DNA from: Brevibacillus_H sp041920465
GTDB taxonomy: Bacteria > Bacillota > Bacilli > Brevibacillales > Brevibacillaceae
Assembly: GCA_041920465.1 (NCBI GenBank)
Contig: JBHGXW010000049.1
Span: 29,688 to 93,687, forward strand
Direction: 5' to 3'
Length of the DNA: 64,000 nt
How positions within the stretch are numbered: the stretch's first letter is position 1; each line of letters opens with the position of its first letter. The notes beneath the pieces are model-generated. The model saw only the letters and a list, made by a program, of their open reading frames with translations, was not told the origin of the DNA and made no database searches. Position numbers and translations under genes: made by a program. This document shows positions 1 through 7,891 of this stretch, piece after piece.

Positions 1-495
1 TCCCGTCACCGAAAGCGAAAGCGGCAGCAGGGAGATGAAGCGATATTGGTTTCGTTCGATTGTCAAGGCGGGAAAGCGCTCCGAGAGCAGCAATACCCGG
101 TTCTCTTTGCTTTCGATCCGCATCCAGACACCAGCCTGATGAGCTTTGTAGAGCAGTTGCAAATTGGCCAGCGTATGGTCCATTCTGCTGCCGATCGCTC
201 CGTACATGACGATTTCCGAAGGGGCAAGGGCAAGTGCTGTCTTTAGGGCGATCTCCGAATCAGTCAAATCCTTCTGACTGGGGAACTGGTCAATCGTGAC
301 GCCTGCCCCTTTCAGACGCCGGACACCCGCTTCGCCAATTGTGTCAAAATCGCCAATGGCAAGCGCAGGAACAATCCCCGCGTCCAGTAAACGAATCGCT
401 CCGCCATCCACTCCGATCACCATGTCATTTGCTTCCGGGGAGGGCAGCACGTCGAGATTGCCTCCCGTACAGATATGTATTACTCGTTTCGTCAT
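1..495 (-). CDS. thiN: Thiamine pyrophosphokinase, partial (C-terminus beyond the window edge)
   Basis: The enzyme transfers pyrophosphate from ATP to thiamine, giving thiamine diphosphate in the cytoplasm. The visible 165 residues begin MTKRVIHICTGG and contain the family motifs GVDGGA, IGDFDT (about residues 47-52), SQKDLTDSE and GAIGSRMDHTLAN, which form the ATP and thiamine sites. The family is usually 210-220 residues, so roughly the last 50 are missing. An AAAGGATG ribosome binding site lies just upstream of the ATG at 493-495. In Bacillus thiN directly follows rpe. Here rpe ends at 7892, about 7.4 kb away, with unrelated genes between. A hairpin at 541-575 ends the preceding operon, so thiN probably has its own promoter. 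I see no TPP riboswitch in the short leader. Confidence 0.9.
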   Translation of the reverse strand, partial: MTKRVIHICTGGNLDVLPSPEANDMVIGVDGGAIRLLDAGIVPALAIGDFDTIGEAGVRRLKGAGVTIDQFPSQKDLTDSEIALKTALALAPSEIVMYGAIGSRMDHTLANLQLLYKAHQAGVWMRIESKENRVLLLSERFPALTIERNQYRFISLLPLSLSVTG

Positions 496-540
496 ATCAA
501 ACATCCTTTATAGGACAAAATTTATAAATTCCTACCGACG

Positions 541-575
541 AAAAAATAGCCGCTGGTAGGCTCCAAGCGGCTTTG
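541..575 (-). terminator. Rho-independent terminator of the amino acid ABC operon
   Basis: A 7-bp stem (548-554 with 566-572, AGCCGCT/AGCGGCT) is followed on the minus strand by a run of six T. It lies 26 bases beyond the ATPase stop codon and just ahead of thiN. Confidence 0.75.
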
Positions 576-600
576 TTCTGTTTATCCTATTTTCTCATTC

Positions 601-1323
601 TTACAGCATTTTCTCAAGAAATTGTCTTGCTCTCTCACTTTTCGGGTTGGTGAAGAAATCTTGCGGAGAAGCTTCTTCCACCAGCCTGCCTTCATCGAGG
701 AAGCAGATACGATCCGCCACTTCCCGGGCAAAGCCCATCTCGTGGGTTACAATGGCCATGGTGATTCCGGTATGGGCGAGTGATTTCATAACCTCCAGCA
801 CCTCTTTAACCATCTCTGGGTCGAGGGCTGAGGTAGGCTCGTCAAACAGCATGATTTCTGGCTCCATCGCCAGTGAACGGGCAATCGCCACACGCTGTTT
901 TTGACCGCCGGATAAGCGGTTCGGATAGATGTCAGCCTTGTCAGCAAGCCCGACACGCTTCAAGAGATCCATCCCTTTTTGCCGGGCGGCCTCCTTGGAT
1001 ACATTTTTTACCTTAACCGGTGCATACATCAAATTCTCCAGAACCGTCATGTGCGGGAACAGGTGAAAGTGCTGAAACACCATCCCGATCTTTTGGCGGA
1101 TGGCGAGAATATCCGTTTTTGGCGCAGTAATGTCCACGCTGTCAATATAGATGTGCCCCTTGGTCGGAACCTCAAGCAGGTTCATGCAGCGCAGCAAGGT
1201 AGACTTACCGGAACCGGATGGCCCGATAATCGCTACCACGTCGCCTTTCTTGATTTCCGTAGAAATGTCTTTCAGCACATCAAGCTTGCCAAAAGACTTG
1301 TGCAAATTCTCAACTTTAATCAC
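601..1323 (-). CDS. Polar amino acid ABC transporter, ATP-binding protein (GlnQ type)
   Basis: This is the ATPase subunit that powers import of a polar amino acid, working with the permease and binding protein encoded upstream. The 240 residues are the usual length. Walker A is GPSGSGKST (residues 34-42), the Q-loop lies near VFQHFHLF, the ABC signature is LSGGQKQR, Walker B is IMLFDEPTSALD, and the switch histidine is in IVTHEMGF. The start codon lies inside the end of the permease gene (8-base overlap), which implies translational coupling. The family cannot be assigned a substrate from the ATPase alone; glutamine, cystine, arginine and histidine systems all look like this. A terminator follows directly. 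Confidence 0.9.
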   Translation of the reverse strand: MIKVENLHKSFGKLDVLKDISTEIKKGDVVAIIGPSGSGKSTLLRCMNLLEVPTKGHIYIDSVDITAPKTDILAIRQKIGMVFQHFHLFPHMTVLENLMYAPVKVKNVSKEAARQKGMDLLKRVGLADKADIYPNRLSGGQKQRVAIARSLAMEPEIMLFDEPTSALDPEMVKEVLEVMKSLAHTGITMAIVTHEMGFAREVADRICFLDEGRLVEEASPQDFFTNPKSERARQFLEKML

Positions 1324-1975
1324 CGCGGCGCAACCTCCTCTCCAGCAGTTTTGCGGCCCCTGTCAAGGTCATCACCATGACGTAATAGAGCAATCCGGCA
1401 AACAGGTAAGGCTCGAAGTAAATATATTTCTCCGCACGCACGACGTCCGCCCGGCGCATGATGTCCATTACGCTGATGGTGGAGACGAGCGCTGATTCTT
1501 TCAACAATGCGATGCTTTCATTAACCAGAGCTGGCAAGATGTTTTTCAATGCCTGCGGGAAAATGATGTCAATCATCATTCGCCTGTAAGGAACACCAAG
1601 TGCCATCGCCGCTTCCCGCTGACCTTTGTCAACCGCCATAATCCCGGCGCGAATGGTTTCCGAGATATAAGCAGCCGAATTAAGGGAAAACGCGATTACC
1701 CCTGCGGTGAGAGCGGGAATATCATATTTCAAAAGCTGCGGAGTTGCATAGTAAATGAGCGATAATTGCAAAATGAGCGGAGTACCGCGAAAGATGGAGG
1801 TGTAAACAACTGCAAATCCTTTTAAGATGCGAAACGAGGAAATCTTGAATAAGGAAAGAACAGTCCCCCAAATAAAACCAAAAATTAACGATAAAAACGT
1901 GAACTGAAGCGTGACCAATATCCCCTGGAGAATAAAAGGGATAGAGGGCACGATTCGTGAAAAATCCAAATCCAT
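1316..1975 (-). CDS. Polar amino acid ABC transporter, permease (HisM/GlnP family)
   Basis: This is the inner-membrane subunit of the transporter, 219 residues from the ATG at 1975. Several hydrophobic segments are visible, and the cytoplasmic EAA loop that contacts the ATPase is seen as GQREAAMALGVPYRRM. I prefer the ATG at 1975 because AAGGTGG lies 9 bases upstream; an ATG at 1984 has the same ribosome binding site directly abutting it. The gene lies 21 bases downstream of the binding-protein gene and overlaps the ATPase gene by 8 bases, so the three form one operon in the order binding protein, permease, ATPase. Confidence 0.85.
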   Translation of the reverse strand: MDLDFSRIVPSIPFILQGILVTLQFTFLSLIFGFIWGTVLSLFKISSFRILKGFAVVYTSIFRGTPLILQLSLIYYATPQLLKYDIPALTAGVIAFSLNSAAYISETIRAGIMAVDKGQREAAMALGVPYRRMMIDIIFPQALKNILPALVNESIALLKESALVSTISVMDIMRRADVVRAEKYIYFEPYLFAGLLYYVMVMTLTGAAKLLERRLRRGD

Positions 1976-1996
1976 GCCCTTCATCCACCTTACGAA

Positions 1997-2815
1997 TTAT
2001 TTTTTGCCTTGGTCTTCAAACCATTTTTTAACCAGCTTGTCCAGCTCACCGGAATCCTTCAGCTTTTTAATCACTTTGTTGAAGTCTTCCACATGTTTCG
2101 AACCTTTCGGGAAAGCTACCGCGGAACCGTTCTGGCCTGCGTCAGGAATTGTGTTGAATTCAATGTCAGGGTTGGAAGACGCATAACCTTTTGCTACCGT
2201 ATCTTCAATGATGGCAGCGTCGATGCGCTTCGCTTTCAATTCCTGGATAATGTCGCCGATTTTGTTGAGCGGTACGATTTGCATGCCTTGTACTTTCTCG
2301 GCCATTTTCTTCGCATCGTCATGCTGGATAGAGCCAAGCTGTACGCCTACCTTTTTGCCGGCGAGGCTCTCCGGAGCAGTCAGGTTGCTGCCTTTTGGCG
2401 CAACGATGGTATTTTTCGCTTCATAATAAATATCAGAGAAGTCAACGTTTTTCTTGCGCTCATCAGTTGGTGTCATACCAGCCATCACGAAGTCGACACG
2501 CTGGGATTGTAGCGCCGGGATCAAACCGTTAAAGTCAGAGTCTTTGATTTCCAGTTCAAAGCCAAGCTCATTGGCGATATAGTTGGCGATATCAATGTCA
2601 AACCCTTTAATCTCATCTTTTCCGCTGGAAGTATCATGGAACTCATATGGCGGATAGTCCGCAGAAGTTCCCATCACCAGTTTTGGTTTCTCGGCAGGTG
2701 CTTGTCCTTGGCCTGCTTGCTCTTTGTTTTGGCTGGCTGTGCCGCAGCCTGTCAAAACGGATACTGCCAACACGGATGAGAGTGCCAGCATGACAAGTGA
2801 TTTCATTTTTTTCAT
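1997..2815 (-). CDS. Amino acid ABC transporter substrate-binding lipoprotein (SBP_bac_3)
   Basis: This extracellular solute receptor delivers an amino acid to the permease. The 272 residues start MKKMKSLVM and carry a lipoprotein signal peptide with the lipobox LTGC (Cys24), a flexible Gln/Ala-rich linker, and then a type-3 binding domain beginning KPKLVMGTSADYPPYEF with the typical FDIDIANYIA and DFVMAGMTPTDERKK motifs. The start at 2815 is favoured by AGGAGG ten bases upstream; a longer reading from 2869 would put a hydrophilic extension before the signal peptide. It is first in the operon. The AT-rich 2830-2990 stretch must hold the promoter, but I see no convincing -35/-10 pair there. 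Confidence 0.88.
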   Translation of the reverse strand: MKKMKSLVMLALSSVLAVSVLTGCGTASQNKEQAGQGQAPAEKPKLVMGTSADYPPYEFHDTSSGKDEIKGFDIDIANYIANELGFELEIKDSDFNGLIPALQSQRVDFVMAGMTPTDERKKNVDFSDIYYEAKNTIVAPKGSNLTAPESLAGKKVGVQLGSIQHDDAKKMAEKVQGMQIVPLNKIGDIIQELKAKRIDAAIIEDTVAKGYASSNPDIEFNTIPDAGQNGSAVAFPKGSKHVEDFNKVIKKLKDSGELDKLVKKWFEDQGKK

Positions 2816-3074
2816 CTTACAAAAACCTCCTGCAATCATGATTGGAACGAGTACTGCACCTTCACCCATTCATATTTATACAACATAATGACTATTTTAA
2901 TCATTTCACAATCAATTTCAATCTAATTTAAGGATCACATAAAATTCCGATCATTTTAAAATTTTGCTCCTTTCCACACGGAAGCACTCACTCATTACAA
3001 CGAAAATAAACCTTTACGTTGACACAGTTTTTGTAAGATTATTGAAATGAAAAACAAGAAGCTGGAGGTGCCTT

Positions 3075-4205
3075 ATGCCAACAAATTGGACATCTTATTT
3101 TGCCGGTAAACTGGACGAGATTGTGGACGAGCTGCGCACTTACGTCGAGATAGAGACACCCACCCACAACAAGCAAGCGGTCGATTCTTTGGGCGAACTG
3201 ATCCAAAATCGATTCATGGCTCTTGGCTGCAAGGTGGAAACCATTTCTCAAGACAAATATGGTAATCAACTGCGGATCGAATACGGCGACGGTGAGGAAC
3301 AAATCCTCGTACTTGGCCACTTCGATACGGTCAAAGAGGTCGGCACATTGCAAAAAGAACCGTGGCGCTTGCACGAGGGAAAGCTGTACGGACCCGGCAT
3401 TTTTGACATGAAGGCAGGGATCGTGTTCAGCTATTACGCTCTGCAAGCAATTCTCCAGCACAATTTACCGCTCAACAAGAAGCTGGTCTTCTTCTGGAAC
3501 ACGGATGAAGAAGTGGGCAGCCCTTCTTCCCAAGAGCACATTCGCGAGGAAGCAGCCAAAAGTGCATGCGCTCTGGTGATTGAACCTGCTTATGGCAACG
3601 GGTTGCTGAAAACAAGCCGCAAGGGCGGCGGCGAATTCACGCTGCGTGTTCAAGGAAGAGCGGCTCACGCCGGGAATGACCATGCCCGCGGCGTCAATGC
3701 CATCGAAGAATTGGCCCGTCACATCCTGACGATTCAATCCTGGACTGACTATTGTGTGGGAACCACGCTTTCCGTCGGCAAAATTTCGGGCGGAACTGCC
3801 TCCAATGTGGTTCCCGAATACGCGGAAGCGATTATTGACGTGCGGGTTGAAAAAATGGCCGAAGCAGAAACAATCGAAAGGCAAATGGCGGAGTTAAAGC
3901 CGATCCATCCCGAAGCGCGGTTAGAAGTGGAGGGCGGCATTGACAAGGCACCAATGGAGCGAACCGAAGCCACGGAGCGATTGTTCCGGCATGCGTACAC
4001 ACAGGCGCAACTGGAAGGCATGGAATTGGGCGAGATCGGTGTAGGCGGCACAAGTGACGGAAATATCGCTGCTTCTGTCGGCACTCCGGTGTTGGACGGA
4101 TTGGGGCCGGTTGGCGACGGCGCTCACGCTTCCCACGAGCACATCGTGGTGGATTCGATCCCTTTCCGCATTGCGCTTTTGGTTCGCTTGTTTACGACCA
4201 TTTAA
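3075..4205 (+). CDS. M20 family metallopeptidase (glutamate carboxypeptidase-like)
   Basis: A zinc-dependent exopeptidase of 376 residues, most like carboxypeptidase G2 and ArgE/DapE relatives. Metal and catalytic motifs visible are LVLGHFDTV, GPGIFDMKAG (bridging Asp), WNTDEEVGS (catalytic Glu) and, near the C-terminus, GDGAHASHEH (metal His). The dimerisation lid domain lies between, starting near KTSRKGGGEF and including RAAHAGNDHARGVNA. A GGAGGTG ribosome binding site precedes the ATG. A possible -35 (TTGACA, 3019-3024) lies upstream, but no good -10 matches it. It is divergent from the amino acid transporter, so it may release the amino acid that the transporter imports; that link is inference only. 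Confidence 0.88.
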   Translation: MPTNWTSYFAGKLDEIVDELRTYVEIETPTHNKQAVDSLGELIQNRFMALGCKVETISQDKYGNQLRIEYGDGEEQILVLGHFDTVKEVGTLQKEPWRLHEGKLYGPGIFDMKAGIVFSYYALQAILQHNLPLNKKLVFFWNTDEEVGSPSSQEHIREEAAKSACALVIEPAYGNGLLKTSRKGGGEFTLRVQGRAAHAGNDHARGVNAIEELARHILTIQSWTDYCVGTTLSVGKISGGTASNVVPEYAEAIIDVRVEKMAEAETIERQMAELKPIHPEARLEVEGGIDKAPMERTEATERLFRHAYTQAQLEGMELGEIGVGGTSDGNIAASVGTPVLDGLGPVGDGAHASHEHIVVDSIPFRIALLVRLFTTI

Positions 4206-4222
4206 GAAAACTGCCAACAAAA

Positions 4223-4265
4223 AACCCGAATAAAGGACTTTTTTCAAGGGTCCATTATTCGGGTT
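4223..4265 (-). terminator. Terminator between the M20 peptidase and cadA
   Basis: A 16-bp inverted repeat with one mismatch (4223-4238 with 4250-4265) has a run of T on the minus strand after GGGTT, so it mainly terminates cadA. The plus-strand side lacks a T tract. The long stem may still slow plus-strand transcription from the peptidase gene. Confidence 0.75.
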
Positions 4266-4291
4266 ACAGTTCATCATTAGTTGGTTGGCTT

Positions 4292-6436
4292 TTACGATGC
4301 TTTTTTTATTCGTAAGACCCGCATGGCATTCAAAACAGCTAATAATGTAACACCTACATCCGAGAATACAGCTTCCCACATGGTCGCAATCCCAAATGCG
4401 CCTAGAATGAGGAAAATTGCTTTTACTCCTAAAGCAAACAATATATTTTGCCATACAATTCTTCGGGTACGTTTCGCAATACCGATTGCCGTAGGGATTT
4501 TAGAAGGTTCATCTGTCATAATGACGATATCTGCCGCTTCAATGGCTGCATCAGACCCTAATCCCCCCATCGCGATTCCTACGTCTGCTCTTGCCAAAAC
4601 AGGAGTATCATTAATTCCGTCTCCAACAAATACAAGTTTTTCCTTTGTAGCTTTTTGAGAATCTAATTTTTCAATTTCTTCCACTTTATTTTGTGGTAAT
4701 AGTTCGGCGTGAATTTCATCCAATCCTAACTTTTGACCTACTTCCTCAGCGACCGCTCTGGAATCTCCTGTCAGCATAACAGCTTTTTTAATTCCTAGTT
4801 CTTTTAATGAACGAATCGCTTGTGCAGAATCTTCTTTAATCTGGTCAGAAATCACAATGTATCCGGCATACTTTTTATCAACAGCCACATGGACGATGGT
4901 TCCGATTGCTCTAGGTACTTGAAAGGGGATTTGTTCATTCTTCATTAGTTTCGCATTACCCGCTAAAACTTCCTTACCATTGACCGTAACCTGAATTCCA
5001 TGTCCTGATATCTCATTGTAATTTTGAATAAGATCTTCTTTCATCTCTTTTCCATATGCAGATCGAATGGACTGGGCTATCGGATGATTGGAGTGGATTT
5101 CTGCATATGCTGCCTGCTCCAATAATTCCTCTTTTGTCACCAGATCAGTCGGATGAATGCTTGTCACTTCAAATACACCTTTAGTCAGCGTTCCTGTTTT
5201 ATCGAATACAACATACTTGACATCATGTAAAGCCTCTAAATAGTTACTGCCTTTAATCAGAATACCTGACTTGGAAGCAGCGCCGATTCCACCAAAGAAT
5301 CCAAGAGGTATAGAAACGACAAGCGCACACGGGCAAGAAATGACTAAGAATATGAGGGCGCGATATACCCAGTCCGAAAACGTTGCTCCACTAATGATAA
5401 GTGGTGGAAGAAAGGCTAGCGCGGCTGCAATGATGACAACTCCCGGTGTGTAATATCGAGCAAATTTCGTGATAAAGTTTTCTGTTGGCGCCTTACGACT
5501 ACTTGCGTTTTGGACTAGATCCAATATCTTGGACACTGTTGATTCTCCAAATGATTTGGTTACTTCTACTGTCAAAACACCATTTTTGTTGATGAAACCA
5601 CTTAGAACGTCACTTCCTGTCTCCACTTCCCGCAGGACTGATTCTCCTGTCAAAGCAGATGTATCGACTAAGGAGCTGCCCTCTACAACCTTTCCGTCTA
5701 ACGGAACTTTTTCGCCAGGTTTAATCACGATGAAATTGCCAATTTTCACTTCCTCCGGAGACACCTTTTTCAAATCATTGCCCACTTTTAGATTCGCATA
5801 ATCGGGGCGAATGTCCATTAATGCACGAATTGATTTGCGTGATCGGTTAATCGCGATACCTTGAAACAGTTCCCCTACTTGATAAAACAGCATGACAGCT
5901 ACCCCTTCCGGATACTGTTTCACCGCAAATGCGCCGATCGTCGCAAGTGCCATCAGAAAATTCTCATCAAACACTTGTCCTCTCAGAATATTTTTAACAG
6001 CGCGTATGACAATGTCGCCACCAATCATTAGATAAGCTATGACAAACAATCCGACTTCCATAAACCCGGAAACAGGTGTGAACATTCCGATACCGGCAAT
6101 AAAGGCGCCTGTTACAATTCGCATGAGCAATTTTTTCGGAATTTCGCTTCCATGATCATGACTATCTTCATCGCCATACCCAGCAGTGGGCTTTCCTTTT
6201 TCTTTCACGTTAATATGGGGTTCCAACGACTTTATTTTTTTCTTTGTCTCAGACACTACTCTCTCCTCTTCGGCTTTTGCAGTTTCTAGCGTGAGTGTCT
6301 TCGTTACAAAATTAACGGAACATGACGAAACGCCCGGTAACCCCTTAATACTAGTTTCGATTTTCATCGCACAGCTGGCACAGTCCAATCCTTCGAGAGT
6401 AAACTCCCGATTTATCCTTTGACTATAATCTCCCAT
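4292..6436 (-). CDS. cadA: Cadmium/zinc/cobalt-translocating P-type ATPase
   Basis: This P1B-ATPase exports Cd(II), Zn(II) and related ions across the cytoplasmic membrane. The 714 residues begin MGDYSQRINREFTLEG and contain one heavy-metal-associated domain with CASC (Cys19 and Cys22), a His/Asp-rich linker (DEDSHDHGSE), membrane segments, TGES in the actuator domain, the CPC metal site in SCPCALVVSIP, the phosphorylation motif DKTGTLT, and GDGINDTP. The start at 6436 follows a GAGG element and leaves 22 bases after cadC; a start at 6499 would overlap cadC. Codon and base use is much more AT-rich than the neighbours (37% G+C at 4681-4740 against 65% at 3661-3720), a sign of horizontal transfer. 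Confidence 0.93.
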   Translation of the reverse strand: MGDYSQRINREFTLEGLDCASCAMKIETSIKGLPGVSSCSVNFVTKTLTLETAKAEEERVVSETKKKIKSLEPHINVKEKGKPTAGYGDEDSHDHGSEIPKKLLMRIVTGAFIAGIGMFTPVSGFMEVGLFVIAYLMIGGDIVIRAVKNILRGQVFDENFLMALATIGAFAVKQYPEGVAVMLFYQVGELFQGIAINRSRKSIRALMDIRPDYANLKVGNDLKKVSPEEVKIGNFIVIKPGEKVPLDGKVVEGSSLVDTSALTGESVLREVETGSDVLSGFINKNGVLTVEVTKSFGESTVSKILDLVQNASSRKAPTENFITKFARYYTPGVVIIAAALAFLPPLIISGATFSDWVYRALIFLVISCPCALVVSIPLGFFGGIGAASKSGILIKGSNYLEALHDVKYVVFDKTGTLTKGVFEVTSIHPTDLVTKEELLEQAAYAEIHSNHPIAQSIRSAYGKEMKEDLIQNYNEISGHGIQVTVNGKEVLAGNAKLMKNEQIPFQVPRAIGTIVHVAVDKKYAGYIVISDQIKEDSAQAIRSLKELGIKKAVMLTGDSRAVAEEVGQKLGLDEIHAELLPQNKVEEIEKLDSQKATKEKLVFVGDGINDTPVLARADVGIAMGGLGSDAAIEAADIVIMTDEPSKIPTAIGIAKRTRRIVWQNILFALGVKAIFLILGAFGIATMWEAVFSDVGVTLLAVLNAMRVLRIKKAS

Positions 6437-6458
6437 CCGTCCTCGTCCCTCTTTCTTA

Positions 6459-6845
6459 TCAACCTTTATCTTCGCTAACATGTTGAAAGGCTTGATCAAA
6501 TATTTGAATAACGTGTTGATCAGCCAGAGAATAATACACTACCTTTCCTTCTTTTCGATTTTTCACAAGCTTGGCTTGCTTTAATACCCTCAGTTGATGG
6601 GAAATGGACGACTGCGTCATTCCTAGTAGATAGGCCAAGTCACATACACACATTTCCGATTCAAACAATGCGTACAGGATTCGCGTTCTTGTTCGATCTC
6701 CCAACACTTTAAATAATTCGGCAATGTTACTTAAAATATTTTCATTGGGAAAGGTTTCTTTTACCTTTTCAATCGCATCTCGGTGGATAATAGCCTGCTT
6801 ACATGTCTCTGCACACACGTCTGAATGTTTTTCATTCAACTTCAT
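6459..6845 (-). CDS. cadC: ArsR/SmtB-family metal-responsive repressor of cadA
   Basis: A 128-residue winged-helix repressor that leaves DNA when Cd(II), Pb(II) or Zn(II) binds. The CadC metal ligands are all visible: Cys11 and Cys15 in the N-terminal arm (DVCAETC) and Cys66/Cys68 in helix alpha-4 (EMCVCD). The recognition helix is MTQSSISHQLRVLKQ. The start has AAAGGAGA seven bases upstream. A consensus promoter (6904-6933) and a palindromic operator (6867-6892) lie directly ahead, so the gene represses itself and cadA, 22 bases downstream. Like cadA it is AT-rich. Confidence 0.93.
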   Translation of the reverse strand: MKLNEKHSDVCAETCKQAIIHRDAIEKVKETFPNENILSNIAELFKVLGDRTRTRILYALFESEMCVCDLAYLLGMTQSSISHQLRVLKQAKLVKNRKEGKVVYYSLADQHVIQIFDQAFQHVSEDKG

Positions 6846-6866
6846 CCATATTCTCCTTTACAATTG

Positions 6867-6892
6867 AACATATGATCATTCATTCATATGTT
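6867..6892 (-). promoter_or_regulatory. Probable CadC operator
   Basis: A perfect 9-bp inverted repeat, AACATATGA and TCATATGTT, separated by 8 bases, covers the expected transcription start of cadC. ArsR/SmtB proteins bind such ATATGA...TCATAT repeats. Confidence 0.75.
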
Positions 6893-6903
6893 GTGGTGAT
6901 CTT

Positions 6904-6933
6904 ATTATATTCAGCTTTACTCTAAGGTGTCAA
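6904..6933 (-). promoter_or_regulatory. cadCA promoter (sigma-A)
   Basis: TTGACA (6928-6933) and TATAAT (6904-6909), both perfect consensus, are separated by 18 bases. The expected start near 6897 lies at the edge of the operator. Confidence 0.85.
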
Positions 6934-7156
6934 TAAAATGTGTACCAAAAAACCCTTCTCTCACCAGTTGTGATGACAGAAGGGTCAATCGGTTAGTTGG
7001 TATTAGCTTTTCCGACGCAACCAGCCCAAACAACGACAAGCAAGAGGCAAGCACGGGTGCCCAATCGGCAAAACCCGCAAGAAACAAGCAGACGATCATA
7101 AACAGCGGCCCAACACCAGCGAAAGCAAACATCATCAAAAGCGCAAACATCAGCAT
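6917..7156 (-). pseudogene. Small hydrophobic ORF, possibly a frameshifted remnant
   Basis: The reading frame gives 79 residues with two hydrophobic segments (MLMFALLMMFAFAGVGPLF and the stretch after MIVC). I do not recognise the family. Its last 22 or so residues are encoded by a terminator hairpin (6946-6985) and the cadC promoter, which is unlikely for a real tail. One base shift near 7020 would give the ending GWLRRKS and a stop at 7003-7005, just before the hairpin. No good ribosome binding site precedes the ATG at 7156; a stop lies 8 codons further upstream in frame. It may be the second half of the membrane protein encoded at 7197-7421. Confidence 0.35.
6946..6985 (-). terminator. Terminator upstream of cadC
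   Basis: An 8-bp stem, ACCCTTCT/AGAAGGGT (6952-6959 with 6978-6985), is followed by six T on the minus strand. It insulates cadC from the small membrane ORFs upstream. Confidence 0.7.
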
Positions 7157-7175
7157 GCTTCCTGTCAGCAGTCGA

Positions 7176-7217
7176 ACGGCATTATGTTATCGGAGACTAG
7201 AACGGCCATAATGCCGT
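7176..7217. repeat. 11-bp perfect inverted repeat
   Basis: ACGGCATTATG at 7176-7186 pairs exactly with CATAATGCCGT at 7207-7217, with 20 bases between. No T tract follows on either strand, so it is not a typical terminator. Confidence 0.6.
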
Positions 7218-7421
7218 CCAAATCATCTGGACGTCAGGGAGTGGACGGGATTCTGCGCTACCATCCAGATTCTCGACGAATAAAGTATATTCCGTGGACA
7301 TTGAGCCTAAATCTACATCCTGGTTTAAAAGCCACAAATTAATGATGATGAATGCCAGAGAAATCGCCACTGGTATCGGCGCGATTATTTGCAAGAGGTA
7401 AAACAAGATTTTACGCTTCAT
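7197..7421 (-). CDS. Small membrane protein, unknown function
   Basis: A 74-residue product starts MKRKILFYLLQIIAPIPVA with one strong transmembrane segment (about residues 5-31), then a polar stretch containing LFVENLDGSAESRPLPDV. The ribosome binding site is good: GGAGG and AAGGAG lie just upstream of the ATG at 7421. The family is not recognised. A 20-base-spaced inverted repeat overlaps its end (7176-7217), and the next ORF downstream (to 6917) is also hydrophobic. The two may once have been a single two- or three-helix membrane protein. Confidence 0.5.
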   Translation of the reverse strand: MKRKILFYLLQIIAPIPVAISLAFIIINLWLLNQDVDLGSMSTEYTLFVENLDGSAESRPLPDVQMIWTALWPF

Positions 7422-7531
7422 ATCGCTCCTTCGCCTCCAACTGATTATAATGAATTTATACCTAATTTCTCCTTTTTTGACAAATGATTTAAAAAACAGA
7501 GATTACCAAACCTTTGGCAGGGGAGGCATAT

Positions 7532-7702
7532 ATGAAGCACAGGATAAACTTCAGAATGGTTGCTATGATCATTGGATTGCTGTTTTTGGGAATATCGGCC
7601 AAACCGCTGTTTTTGATTGGACGAGAACCCTTTTTTACCGGTATGATTGGGATATTCCAATTGCTGCTGGGAGCCCTTGCGAAGAGAAAAATCCAAATTT
7701 GA
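7532..7702 (+). CDS. Small hydrophobic protein, unknown function
   Basis: A 56-residue ORF starts MKHRINFRMVAMIIGLL and contains two hydrophobic segments separated by KPLFLIGREP, ending in a basic tail (LAKRKIQI). The ribosome binding site GGGAGG (7521-7526) is well placed five bases before the ATG. TTGACA occurs about 50 bases upstream, but no convincing -10 follows. The arrangement (positive N-terminus, two helices, positive C-terminus) suits a small inner-membrane protein. I do not recognise the family, and the opposite strand also has an open frame here. Confidence 0.5.
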   Translation: MKHRINFRMVAMIIGLLFLGISAKPLFLIGREPFFTGMIGIFQLLLGALAKRKIQI

Positions 7703-7784
7703 GCAAGTAGGTGTTTCACTGGATTCTTACTGAGTATCTGTTTTTATCAGTATCAAAGAGAGATTATTTCACAAAAAGAAGCGA

Positions 7785-7833
7785 TGAAAAGAAAAAAATG
7801 GCGTGTCAAACATGGAGTCAGTTTACACGCCAT
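7785..7833 (-). terminator. Terminator of the yicC-to-rpe operon
   Basis: A perfect 9-bp stem (ATGGCGTGT at 7798-7806 with 7825-7833) is followed on the minus strand by seven T and then CTTTT. It lies about 60 bases past the rpe stop codon and marks the present end of the operon. Confidence 0.85.
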
Positions 7834-7891
7834 TTCCTATTTCGTCTGTCAATTTCATTTCATGATTTCGTTTCTTGATTTTGTGATTGCC

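Noticed and set aside
496..600. TPP riboswitch ahead of thiN
   Set aside because: The leader is too short and lacks the conserved CUGAGA and related elements.
3019..3047. Promoter for the M20 peptidase
   Set aside because: TTGACA is present, but no -10 better than ATTGAA lies at 15-18 bases, so I did not list it.
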